This document shows, piece after piece, positions 44,757 through 56,312 of a stretch of DNA of 64,000 bases (positions within the stretch are counted from its first letter, which is position 1; each line of letters opens with the position of its first letter). The notes below the pieces were generated by a model that saw nothing but the letters and a program-made list of their open reading frames with translations, was not told where the DNA came from and did no database searches. The DNA is from Orychophragmus violaceus. Its lineage: Eukaryota > Streptophyta > Magnoliopsida > Brassicales > Brassicaceae. The DNA is taken from NCBI GenBank assembly GCA_030180135.1, contig CM058238.1, forward strand, positions 86,002,619-86,066,618, given 5' to 3'. A program made the translations under genes and the position numbers.

Positions 44757-45428
44757 ATATCTCCCCAGCCTATTAATTCGATGGGTCAAAGTTAATAGGC
44801 GGTGAACATTCTTGGAAAAATGTGTGCGCCGCCTAGAGCGTTGGTGCCTTAATGATTGCATTGTAGATCTTATCTCGGATGGACGATCGAGATGAAAGCG
44901 TGGTTCTGCCTCAGCGTCTTATTGCACGTGAATGATTCTGGAAAAGTGGTTAATTAAAGTTTTACCGCCTACCGTTGATCTGGTCGACTATCGAACGGTC
45001 AAGATCTTAAGAACGCGATAAGTCTTATCGATCTCGATTTGCGCGGATACAACATGATTGCCAACCGTTTGCTTATGACCGTCGATCTCAGATCAATGGT
45101 CAGGATTGCGTGAATACGAAAGATCCCAAAGATTTCGATATAATAATTTTTTCAACTATCATTATGAATTTAAAATCAAACGGTTAAGATCTAAGGATAC
45201 GAAAGATCTCGTCGATCTCGAGGGAGGAATGGCAGGAGTTGGCTTTAAATGGAAGTTACCCTGCACGATTCTCACTACGGATCAATCTACATATCGACAA
45301 GGTAACTTCTTCTCCCTCTCATTTCAACTTTTCTTTCTCGCTCTAGTTTAAGTTTTCTAGAGCTTCTTCTCTTTAGAACCTATCTTTCTTTTGCTCTCCT
45401 TCTCTCTCCAATTCCAACATCAGAACAC

Positions 45429-47870
45429 ATGGCTCTGAGGATCATGACGGTGGCGAGCACTAGTTCATCGGTTGAGGGCAAAGTGCCGGATTCCGGCGGC
45501 CGGCGAGATGGTGATTCCGCATTCAACAAAGTCGCCTGAAAAGATCAGGGAGGGCTATTGATGCGCCTCCTACACCTATTTCAACAAATGCAAACTATTT
45601 TCCCTATACCCCGCCTTTTATCTTGGGTTTTGGCTCAGCTCTAGCTGGCGTTCCTCCAGATGATTCCGAACTTCGTCTGTTATGTCATCGGACTCGGGAT
45701 CATAGCCGCCAAGGAGGGAATCGATTTTGGGGCCGAGGAACTCATGAGGGTTTGATCGGTCAAACACAACGTCCGTGCTCCGGGGACATATTACCTCTCT
45801 CCATGTTTCGGGAAAGTTCTTGAGGAAACCCCCAGAAGGGATGTCTGCTGGGCTCGCTATTTATTCTTCAAGATTAATAGCCATTCGGTCGGTGACTTTG
45901 ATTTATCCGTTATACCGACGTGATGGGCCACCAGCGTCAGTTATACCTTAGGGTTTTCATTAGTTCGATTATAGGAAAGTCGAATTGTTGCTAATTTCCT
46001 TTATTTTTTATTTTGTAGAAGCTCTCGAGTCGCTTTCTCTGAACCCAATCACAGAAAGTCTGATAGCTCTTCTTCGGAGGGGTAACATCGATTGGAACAA
46101 GTTTACGACTGAGCGCATACGAGCTTCCCTACGTCCTGAAGCTCGAAGACCTGCTCAGGATCAACCTCGAATTCCTCAAGGTGTACCACCTCCGCCGCAA
46201 GCTCCTCGTCCAATTCCTCCAGCTCGAGTTATTCAGCCTCCGCTGCGCATAGTCGAGCGGACTGGAGAAAGTGAGTAGCTGGCTAAGTTTTTTTATTACT
46301 TTGATATCGTACTAACTTGGTCGATTTTTTTGCAGATCAACCCGTCTCAGACAGTAGTTCAGTTGCTAGCACGCCTCCACACGAGAAGATGACTCGAAGA
46401 GCAAGCACTCGTAAGAATAGAAAGGACCCAGTCGACCTGGCGAGCAAGATGAGGGCGGGCGATCTGAACAACGCCATTCTCTTCGCTCTTGGCCAGGGTC
46501 CTCCTCCTCCTCCAGCTCATTCTCTTCCTCCTCCAGCTCAGGTTTTCCTTCCCCCGGCTCCTAGGCCCGAGGAAGTGGTTTTGGAAGGTGAAGTTTTGCC
46601 TCCTCCTCCAACCGAACATGAAATCATTTCAGCTCGCTCTCGAGAGCTCGCTCTACACGATTCTCATTCAAACGGTTCCAGGGGGTCGAATGTCAAAAGC
46701 CTAGGCGGATCCCTTCCTCCAACTGCGAAGCGTCAGAGGAGTGACGTGGAGGCAACCTCGTGGAGGTCGAATCAGGATGTCGAGGCGAGGCCCGCCTCCT
46801 CGGTGTCCACTGGGACTTTCAACTGGCGCTTCACACACAAAAAGAGTGCCCAATTGCTGATGACCCGAAGGGTGTGGCCTACCTGCTTAGGCATTTTAAA
46901 CCTGCAGGTGTTCAGCTCTCGGCTGTCGGGGATATGGCTCTCGGGGAGGCCTATACTGAGATGATGGCGGCCATCGGAATGGTAAGAATTATATTCCTTT
47001 CCTTTTTCGCTCTCGAGGCCTTATGCTTATTGTTTTTAACTTAGGATTTTTCTTGATGGAATAGTCTGTTGAGGCTACGAACAAGTTCGTGTCCATGTCT
47101 AAGCGCGAGTTGCGCGACGTCCCGCAAGCTAGGGAGCTCGAGGCCACTAGGAAGGCAGTGAGCTATCTGAACGCTGGGCTTCAGGAGGCCAAGACAAGAG
47201 AGGAGGCGCTGAAGAAGAAGTTGGCCGAGTTCGTTGGTATGGAAGCTCGATTGATGCAGCTCGAGAACAAGGAGGAGGATCTCACGCAGAAGCTCAACGT
47301 GGCTGTGACTTAGACTCTGGCTGCTGAAGAATCAAGCCGGGTTGCGGATGCGCAGGAGGCCCATGATCGATCTGCTTTGGAGAAGGCTCTCGCGGACAAG
47401 GAGCATGACACCAAGGTTGCTGTTCACAAGGCAAGGAAGGAGCTCAACGGCCAATACCTTGTGATCCTGGAAGGGATCAAGGAGAAGAGCGACAAGAGAA
47501 AGGTCGAAACGAGGGCCGAGATCCGTCTTCAGGAAGCCTTGGCCAATATCGAGCTCATTGTTGCGATCGCCTACGGCAAGGTGAACATGACCGAAGAGGT
47601 GTTGAGGCTGGCTGAGAAGAAACGGATCGCCACTGAGGAGATGACGACTTCCGCATTAGTAAGCTCAACCGGCCGGCGATGTCCGAAGACTCAGTCGTGC
47701 TTGTGAATCCTCTAGCTCGAAACACTCCCTGTCTTGACCAGTACGGGTCGAATCTCCCGAGGGAGATCGGAATTAGCTCGAGAGTGAGCGACGAAGTTGA
47801 GGGTCATATTGCTGAGGGCGCGGCCATGAAGGATAAGCAAATGGAGGATCAGGTCGAAGCCTCGACTTAA
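45429..47870 (+). pseudogene. Antisense gene of Gypsy-2 (four exons)
   Basis: Counterpart of the Gypsy-1 antisense gene. Proposed exons: 45429-45939, 46019-46270, 46336-46981 and 47065-47870; donors GTTATA, GTGAGT, GTAAGA; acceptors TTGTAG, TTGCAG, AATAG. Exon 2 (SLNPITESLIALLRRGNI) and exon 3 (PVDLASKMRAGDLNNAILFALGQG, Pro-rich, TFNWRF) are well kept. Exon 4 is a coiled coil ending LDQYGSNLPREIG. Breaks: an early stop in exon 1 (about 45537), a frameshift near 46845, a TAG at 47311-47313 and a frameshift near 47670. Keeping four exons and three introns at equivalent places in a divergent copy argues that the ancestral gene was spliced and translated. Confidence 0.75.
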
Positions 47871-49134
47871 AAAAATTTCCAGTTCTTTGTTGTTGCCCGA
47901 AAGGGCTTTTAAATTTATTTTCGGACTTGTGTTGCCCAGGGGGGCTATTTTTTGTGTTGCCCTTTAAGGGGTTTTAAATGAATTTGAGGACATCGTGTCC
48001 TCTTATTTTAATGAATTAAATGTTCTGTCTTCCATGCCTTAGTCGTTGTAGCATGAAACAGTTTAGGAGAGCTCGAACGATCGAGCTACTGTGATGATCG
48101 ATCTTTATTCTTTATGAAGATCGACATTAACAGCTTGGCTCGGTCGAACTGTTAGCTTGGATTGCCTTAGAAGATTTAGATAAAACTTTCTAAGTATACA
48201 GCTATCGAACTCGAATCATTTAAGTCGTGCCTTAGCTTTTTGGAGGATAAGATTTTCCTTGGACCAGCTCGAATAATCGAACTGCACGTGTTTTTTCCTT
48301 AGAAAAGAAAATCCTAAGTTCAAGACAAATCTAACTCGAGGCGTAAGTGTTTTTAGGATATCGTATCTCGAACAACTTAGCTCGAGCTATCTCGGGTTTT
48401 ACTTGATAAAGAAAAATTCCTCACTTTTGATATGGAGTGACCACTTGAATGTGTCGAGTTTGCGAGATCGGCAGATGGTTATTTTGCATACGGGGTGGAG
48501 GTGCCCCCAGTTCTTCCAATCTGTAGAGTTTAGAAGAATTTTAAGTTAATTAAGCTTTTTGCTTTGAGATCATATACTATCTTTGGAACATTCATGTTGC
48601 TTATTTTGGGTGGCCATCATTTCAGATCATTTTTTTGAAAAGATCATTTCAGGTCGCTTATTTGAAGACCATTTCAGGTCGCTTATTTGAAGAGATTGTT
48701 TCAGATCACTGTTTTGAAGAGATCATTTCATATCGCTTATTTGAAGAGACCATTTCAGGTCGCTTACTTTAAAGAGACCATTTCAGGTCGCTTGTTTTGA
48801 AGAGATCATTTCAGTCTCTTGTTTTGAAGAGATCATTTCAGATCGCTTATTTTGAAGGATCATTTCATATCGCTTATTAGGAAGGGAAAGAAGACAAAGA
48901 TTTTTTTTAAAAAATAATTTTGACTTTACCAAGGTAATGAAGATTGATTCGCTTCAAAACTTAATATAAGCTTATTTGACTTTGCTTGAGATTGTAAAAC
49001 TCGATAATAGTTTTGTTTGGGGGGCGGCTGCACTTGAAGTCGAGCTGCGTACGTACCCTTTTGAGGGGGGATCAAGCTGTTTCATAGTTCGATTATGGAG
49101 CGTAACTTCAGTGAAAATAATTTTTGAGATTGAT
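47871..49134. repeat. Gypsy-2 spacer with about ten 27-29-bp tandem repeats
   Basis: Noncoding. At about 48590-48880 a unit like TTGAAGAGATCATTTCAGATC repeats roughly ten times with substitutions and small indels. The homologous zone of Gypsy-1 has a related but different unit, showing rapid change. Confidence 0.8.
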
Positions 49135-49251
49135 GATGTTCCAAGGTCGCAGCTCAAGTTTTTGGGTTTCTACCGACTTGAGTTTGTAGACCCCATCCTT
49201 AACGACGTCGGTGACCTGGTAATGACCTTCCCACTTTTCTCCTAACTTTCC
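49135..49251 (-). pseudogene. Gypsy-2 integrase, C-terminal end
   Basis: Minus-strand equivalent of the Gypsy-1 integrase terminus (GPYQVTDVV-type). It is separated from the rest of integrase (57493 onwards) by Nested-2; AGTGT at 49252-49256 is its left target duplication, mutated from AGCGT. Confidence 0.75.
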
Positions 49252-49256
49252 AGTGT

Positions 49257-50427
49257 TGATAGGTCAAATCTTAATACATATTCTAACTGCAAGTGCACAG
49301 AAATGCAACTGTAGTACAAAGGCTATCGAATCCACATAGACTCAAGTTCACACGACATATTATATGTTTTCAAACTTAGCTAAATAATTCAGGTGAAAGT
49401 TGTAATTAAGCAAATGAATTTGAAGGGTGTTTTCAATAGGAGAAAGACGCTAGACTTAGGAAGTTCTCAAGAAATCATGCAATGTCAGACAGTCAATAAT
49501 CATGATTCAGATTAAGCACAAGTTAAGGAATTAGAATCACAAATTTTAATAACCCAACTCTCGCTGCGATTATTATCTATGTCTAGCAACCTAATGATCC
49601 AAATCTCTTTGCAATCTTAGAGTTCTAGACAAGCATTAATAGCAAGTTCTTTGGTTCATAATTCTCTAGATCAAATCTCTTTGCATCTAAACAAATTGCT
49701 CACACTAGTTCTATCATATTATAATTCACACTCTCGTGCCAAATTAGTTATCTAAGATCTAAACTCAAGGAAGAATTCAGTATTAATGTCAACTAGGTGA
49801 TGAACGGATAGATTTAGAATCCTAATTATCTAGTGATCTAGCAAAGCATGAAATCCCTATGAGAATCCCTAAATCTAACTAAGGTTACTACTCAGACATG
49901 GAATCAAAACGATAAGACATGTTTGAATAGAAAACAAGACTGAATAGATATAAAGAATGGGGTTCAAAATCCTTCTCTCAAAGGTTACAAGTAGCAGGAT
50001 CAGCCCCAAGCCAAAATCTCTCAATCTCCCAAATGCAAAGCAAAAACAAAGCAAGAACAAAAGATAGGAGATAACAACTCTCCAAAACCCTATTAAAAAG
50101 TCTAAACATATTTTAGGGAAAATTAGAAATAAGGAAAACTTCTGGACTTTCTTGCAAATATTTAAAAGATGCAATAAACCGGCGCATAGCTCTTGTTGGA
50201 CATCAGTGTCGACCGACACTAAGAGCAGTGTCGGTCGACATCTACTCGTGGTTACGGCTCCAACTTCAGCTTCCTGTAGAATGCTCTAGAAATGTCCCAA
50301 AACTCCTAGCTTTGCTCCAAACGTAAGCTTTCCTGTAAAAGACTCGATAGACTCGAAATACAAGGTTAAAGACTCAATATATATACTTATATCATGGTTG
50401 AAAACCTTGAAAACAATGATATATCAA
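49257..50427 (-). repeat. Nested-2 3' LTR
   Basis: 1171 bp, TGATAGG to ATATATCA on the plus strand; palindrome pair at 50207-50218 and 50229-50240. Confidence 0.95.
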
Positions 50428-52061
50428 CTCCTCCACACTTAGCTCTTGCTTGCCCTCAAGCAGATAAAGAACCAAAGTATAGAAAAGAGGTTTGAAAACT
50501 CATAAACTCATTTCGTCTTAGGAACATTGCATTCACATTCACTTTGTAACACACATGAAAATATTCCTGCAGCGATCAAGACCACAATGTACTTCCCCCA
50601 CACTTAGCAACTATCCCAAGTAAACTCCAAAATCAAGTCAAGACATTCAAGTTCACCATTCTAACCTCTGTATGTAATTTAGTGAAGTCTCATAAAGGGA
50701 GTATCGATCAGAGGATACATGGACTCGACCCAGTCAGTACTTGACCACCAAACTATCCGTTTCAGGTTCCTTTCTTTTTCCTTTCTTCATTAGCAACTGA
50801 TTTTCCCCACTGGGTATCATTTTATTTTATTTTTATCAGTGTTTTTCCCTTTTTATTCGGGGTGTAACTTTGGACATGTTTCCATGGATGCACAGGAGGT
50901 AATAGGGGTCTCTACCACTCCCGTGACCACTTCGAAGCTACTAGCTTATCCGCAGTTTATATCTCTATTTTTTTTTTACTTTCAAGGGAGGGGAAAAGAT
51001 GGAACCATACTAAGACATGATTATAGGCTGAGTCTAGCACATCAGAGGAATCCGATCCAGAGATACCAAGCCCTTAAGTGAGAAAATGTAGTCAAGATTA
51101 GAGGTGAAGTTAGTAGTGGATCCTCGGAATACCTGATAAGATATGGGGGTCCTTGGTAGACTGATCAGTGTGTGGTTTTCTAACAGTCATAGAGCTACTG
51201 CAGGTCTGTCCAATGGCCACTTAGTTTCAGTTTCAGCGAAAAAATTTCTCGAAAATTATAGTTTCATACTGATTTTGACTCAATAAAATAAATTTGAAAA
51301 CTAAAGAAAACAAAGGACTGACACTAAGAAAATAGAACATGTCGTCAGTAATCACCTCCCCCACACTTAAATTGCACTGTCCTCAGTTAAATCGCAGCTT
51401 GGGTTCGGTAAAAATCAATCTGGAACGAATAGAAAATTGAGTCAAAATCTCGTACCTGAACACGGTTGGTGTCGACCGACACTGATTTAGTGTCGGTCGA
51501 CATTAGGCTCGTATGATCATGTGCAGGACAGTTCTAAGTGTCATGGTCGGGTTAGACTGTTTGGCACTCAAAATCTCACCTGTTTACTGCGTTAGATCAC
51601 TCAAGATTCATGTCAGAAGCAACAATAGCATGCATAAACTCAAACCATCCAAGTTTCAGACAGATTGGACTAACAGACTGACTCAAAAGAAAACATAAAA
51701 ATGACTCAAGAGAAAAGAAAAAGAAAACAAACGCAGAACCAGCATAGCAAGAATCTAGAACACTGGAGAGTCCTCGTCATCCATCTCCTTAGAGTTAGTA
51801 GCCTCCTCAGAATCAAAATCTTCCTCTATGTTCTCATCCTCAGGACTCTTAGGTGCAGGTGCAGGGGCGCGACGTCGTGGCTATGGGTGAGAGACTCGTT
51901 GTAGGCGATGACAGGAGCAGCTGAAGATACCCTTCCACATCTCCTTGAAAGGGCCAGTCATCCACTTCTGCCATTGTCCAGGTGGCATGTCTTCCGGTGG
52001 CTGTGGTGGGTCTGGAAACCCATAAGTCTCATCGGGATCAGCAACAGGAACTGCATCATGC
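50428..52061 (-). other. Nested-2 noncoding 3' region
   Basis: No convincing frame. The minus strand has the polypurine tract AGTGTGGAGGAGT beside the LTR. It matches the corresponding part of Nested-1 in blocks, so the two elements are related. A palindrome pair lies at 51470-51481 and 51491-51502. Confidence 0.75.
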
Positions 52062-53123
52062 TCAGCAGCAGAAGCAGCAGCTCCAAAGCTCCTCAGCAGA
52101 CTGAAAAGAGAGCATCAGAGGCTCATCAGTGATACATGTCATCTTGGTCTCTGGGAGAGGAAAAAGGCGCTCAACGCCAGATATGTCAGTAAAATGCCAC
52201 AGATACTCTCTCCCAGAGGTGTCTCCTTTAATCCAATGTATGCTCTTCAGGTGCGCAAAATCCATGGTGGACTTCTTGGTGTATATCTTCAGCTGACTCC
52301 TATCAATCCCAAAGTGGTCAAAAATAGGAGTTATGAGACTCCCAACAGACTCTGTCTTCTGCCCATTTCCACTGAATGGCTTAGTCTTGAGATCCTCTAG
52401 ATGGTGGGCAAAGACAGCTCCCATGTTTACATCAGCCTCTAAGTGTGCATCATGATAAACATCCTCATCAATAATATCACCAATCCCAAAGTACAGAAGG
52501 AAAAGCTCAGCTATTCGCATCATCCCTGGCTCCATATTGCATAAGATCGTGTTGGAAAACAAGCGGACAAGGTACCTCAAGACTGGTTGCCTTACTGCGG
52601 ACTGTCTGGTAATCTGAGAGTCATATACTCCATTGCCAAAGTGCGTCCAGAACGTTTGCACATCGCGCCACTTCTCAGGCAGGTTGACGCGTTCCTTAGT
52701 CATGTCAAACTCATAGATGTTGCACAGCTCGGGAATGGTGATCCTGTACCGCTTTCCCTTAGCCATGAAGGTCAATGTCCCTTCTGAAGCTTTCCTCACC
52801 ACATCGTTGGTGTAATACACACGGACTATGGCCATGAACTGTCGTACTAGCTCCTCATGCAAGTCATAGTACTTGGTACAGATGGTACCCAAGCCTATTG
52901 TCCTCAAAATGCGCAGTACGTCTGATTTTGTTTTCAACCTGTTCATGGTGGTGGTGCAGGCGAGCCGTGTGGGCAGGATTTCAACGCTACACCAGGCATT
53001 GTAAAACAGATAGTCATAGTTATCCCACTGCTCCGAGATCGGCCGGTGGGTACAAGCGGTCTTATTAGACTCTTTCGTAGGCTCGTCTGCAAAGCGTGTG
53101 AGCTTGAACTTCTTCTCCTCCAT
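52062..53123 (-). CDS. Athila ORF-1-family protein of Nested-2
   Basis: An uninterrupted 353-codon minus-strand frame. It resembles the 'ATHILA ORF-1' family (PF03078-like) of Arabidopsis retrotransposons: LRTIGLGTICTKYYDL, a central YRITIPELCNIYEFD block, RQPVLRYLVRLFSNTI, ELFLLYFGIGDII and SVGSLITPIFDHFGI. Function in the family is unknown. It lies after the pol position and before the 3' LTR, where some Athila elements have an envelope-like frame, but I see no convincing signal peptide or membrane anchor. The C-terminus ends in a Cys-rich string. In an element otherwise full of breaks this frame is intact, which is striking. Family assignment is from motif pattern only. Confidence 0.6.
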   Translation of the reverse strand: MEEKKFKLTRFADEPTKESNKTACTHRPISEQWDNYDYLFYNAWCSVEILPTRLACTTTMNRLKTKSDVLRILRTIGLGTICTKYYDLHEELVRQFMAIVRVYYTNDVVRKASEGTLTFMAKGKRYRITIPELCNIYEFDMTKERVNLPEKWRDVQTFWTHFGNGVYDSQITRQSAVRQPVLRYLVRLFSNTILCNMEPGMMRIAELFLLYFGIGDIIDEDVYHDAHLEADVNMGAVFAHHLEDLKTKPFSGNGQKTESVGSLITPIFDHFGIDRSQLKIYTKKSTMDFAHLKSIHWIKGDTSGREYLWHFTDISGVERLFPLPETKMTCITDEPLMLSFQSAEELWSCCFCC

Positions 53124-53888
53124 CCTCGTCCAAGGTGGTCGATTCTGCGTGTCACGTACAGTGGTACCAGCGGTGTTGTCCTGCTGCGGTTTAGGGAAGG
53201 TTCAATCTGCAAAACAACACAGACATTCAAACATGAGGCTCAAAGATATCAATTTTGCAACATCATAATATCACTGAATTGAGTCCATACAATCATCCAC
53301 AACACTGAAATCAACCATATTCCATCACTAATTCATCCTAGATACCAACAAATTGAGCCAAAATCGAAGTTTTTTTACCTTTGGAAACGAATTGAAAAAG
53401 GGAGATTTTGCATCATACCTTAGCAGATCGATGGAATGGACACTAGATATGGATAGAGCACTGAAAATCGTGTGGATTATAGCTTGGAATCGTGGAAATC
53501 GGTTAAGAATTGAGGATTTGGCGATTTTGGGAGAGGGATTTCGCGATGGAGGAATTGGAGAAGAAACAGTCGGGGTCGGGTTTTTAAAGAAACTTACCTC
53601 GATTCTGTTGATGTCGACCGACACTAATGTTAATGTCGGTCGACACTTACCTTTCTGACCCAAATTGACCCCTGAAAATCGACCATGGTCGATTATCGTC
53701 TGTGCTCAAAATTCTTGACCGACATTAACTCCTAAGTGCTACGGGTTCTGCAAAACTTAACACAAAAACACCAAAAACCAAGAAAATCGAAACTCAAAAC
53801 CAAAAATCCTAATATGTACAACTTACTAGTGGGTTGCCTCCCACTCAGCGCTTGTTCATTAGCTTGACTGAGGGTAGGAGATCTTAGT
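53124..53888 (-). other. Nested-2 junction region
   Basis: Noncoding. It includes a palindrome pair (53612-53623, 53634-53645) and the landmark GTGGGTTGCCTCCCACT (53830-53846) shared with Nested-1. Pol has been deleted around this landmark in both elements. Confidence 0.7.
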
Positions 53889-56290
53889 CTATTTGAAATC
53901 CGTCAACCCCAATCTCTCAGCCACATAGTATGGTATGAGATTTTCAGCAGCCCCTAAATCACACAAGGAGTGCTTGAAGCTATCCTTGAAAATAGAGCAA
54001 TCCAGCACAAAGACACCAGGATCCGGTAGCTTGTCTGGGATTGGATTAAGCAGTACATCACTAACTTGTTTAGGAAGCACCACCACCCATTCTTTTAAAT
54101 CTTCATCCATGGGGATCATCTTCTCCACATATCTCTGTAGACAAGGCTGAAATTGCAAATCATCAGCTGGGAGAATCTCATTCAGCTTCTTATCCATTAC
54201 TTCCATGTAGTTGGCTTCATCGAGTTCTTGTTTAGACTTCATAACTACCCTGGGGAACGGCATATGAGGTTTATAAACCTTATCTTCAGCAACAACACAA
54301 GGTTTGAAGGAAATTGGTCATGCCCGACCGAAATGTCGATCGACGTTAGATCGGTGTCGGTCGACATCGCTCGATTTTCCCTTGTTGTCGACTCCATAAT
54401 CGATCTCGGTCGATTTCCGTTCTTCATGAGAAATCGAAGAAATGGATTCTTTAGTGAATGTCGACCGACACTGAGAAAGTGAGTCAGTCGACACTGAATC
54501 TGTAGCTTCGGATTCATATCTATTTCCAACGATTTCCACAGTCTCAACCTCAAATCCTTCTTCCTAATCCAGCCCATCTTCACTCTGAACCGAGATAGCA
54601 TTGATGTGGGTGTTATGAACATTCTTCCCCTTGATAGAGCCTGAAATCTAATTCACTTGTGTATCCAGTTGCTTCATATGAGTGCTCAAAGACTCAAACT
54701 TCCCATTCAGATCAGTGTAGATGGCATCCATCTTTTTGTTGAAGTCCACAGTAGTCTTTGGCTGCCCCTCAAGTATCTGCTCCATCATAGCTTCCCGCTT
54801 ACTCTCATGATCGTTAGCAATAGGAGGTGTCTGATAAGAAGAAGCTCCATAGGTCCTCTGATAGGAGTTGTTCTGCTGAAAAGGTTTCTGGAAAACAAAA
54901 TTCTGACCATATCCAGAAGAGTTTTGATTGCTTGTGAAAGCACTCTTCTGACCATAACCAGTGTTAGCATTGTAGAACTTGTTACCTTGCTGGTTTCCAA
55001 ACCTGTTTCCCTGAAATCCAAAACCACCAATGTAGTTCACATCCTCTTCTTCACATCCTTCACCATCCTCAATCACCTCAGTCTCCTGAGAAAAATGGAC
55101 TGCTTTCTTCCCAACCAGCAAGTTGTGAACAATGTTTATCTTCTTGTTCATCTCAGCTATCTGGGAATTGTCAGCTTTACCACCAGACTTCATCCTCTCC
55201 ATATCAGCATTCTTGACACTAGTACTAGTCACCAAGTTCTCAATAAGCTCCTTAGCTTCTTCTGGAGATTTAGTGTAGATGTTCCCAGTACTTGCAGCAT
55301 CTAAAGCCATCTGATACCACAAGTCAACTCCTCTGAAGAAGATACCCAACAGGTGTACCTCAGAGAAACCATGATGAGGAAAATCTCTCTGGTACCTCTT
55401 GAATCTCACCCAGGTTGCCTTAAAAGGCTATGTAGATCCTTGCTTTAAGGTCAAGAGATCCTATCTAAGTTGATCAGATTTAGCATCATCATAGTAGTGT
55501 CGCAGAAACTTCTCCTTTACTGCATTCCAAGTAGTCAGAGTCCCAGGTGGAATCTGCTTCAGCCAGTTATCAGCTTCTCCTCCAAGAGAGTGAGGAAAAA
55601 GCTTGCAGTGCAGGTAGTCATAGCTTACTCCATTGTGCTTCATCCCAGCCATTAGAGACTCAAAGTCTTCAATGTGGTCCATAGGGTGTTCATGTGGGTG
55701 TTCATGAAACAAGTGTTGTCCACAAGAGTGTAGTATGAAGTCTTCAATTCAAACTCATTCCTCTCAAAAGTAGGAGGTACAATCGCAGACCTGTTGGAGT
55801 AGAAATCGTCAGGCCTGTTGTAGTCAGCTAGCGTCCTCCTAACAGGTGGGTTAACAAAATGTTGCTCAGGTTCAGGGATTACATTTCCTTGAGCATCAAT
55901 TCTTTGTCCATGAGCATTGTAGGGATTATTTTTTGGGTCTCTCGGAACACCTTCTGCATATCTAATCAAGATCAATCGATTCATCATCCTCGAAGATTTC
56001 TGAGCTTTTCTATTTGTCCTCTCAAGTCTAGCAAGCTCCCCAAGTCTGAGGTTCAAAAGATTATCGTCCAGGTTGCTTCTGGTGTGACGACTTGGCAAAA
56101 AACTGAACTCAAAATCTGGTCTCGAGCTCGATGTCGATCGACCCTGATGGATGTCGGTCGACACTGAATGCGTCTGTCGATTCCTGGAGCAACAAAACCA
56201 AGCAAGACAGAGAAAATCAGTAACCAAAACAAAAGAAAAACAACTTAGTCTAAATTCTAGAAAAAAATCTATCAGCGAACTCAAAGAGTC
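53889..56290 (-). pseudogene. Nested-2 gag and beginning of protease
   Basis: Minus strand. An N-terminal basic region (about 56170-55720; IPEPEQHFVNPPVRRTLADYN), then the gag core after a frameshift near 55710 (HIEDFESLMAGMKHNG, LFPHSLGGEADNWLKQIPPG, FLRHYYDDAKS). A stop near 55460 follows, then RFKRYQRDFPHHGF and a Gln/Asn/Gly-rich coiled region (55409-54648). Further breaks occur near 54650 and 54560. The last segment (54263-53889) contains SLCDLGAAENLIPYYVAERLGL, the Athila-type protease start where D-L-G-A is usual. The frame ends after LTDFK. Palindrome pairs occur at 54334/54355, 54459/54482 and 56132/56152. Confidence 0.8.
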
Positions 56291-56306
56291 CCCGGCAACG
56301 ACGCCA
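56290..56306 (-). other. Nested-2 primer-binding site (tRNA-Asp)
   Basis: Minus strand TGGCGTCGTTGCCGGGG, one base different from the tRNA-Asp complement found in Nested-1, six bases from the LTR. Confidence 0.85.
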
Positions 56307-56312
56307 AAAACT

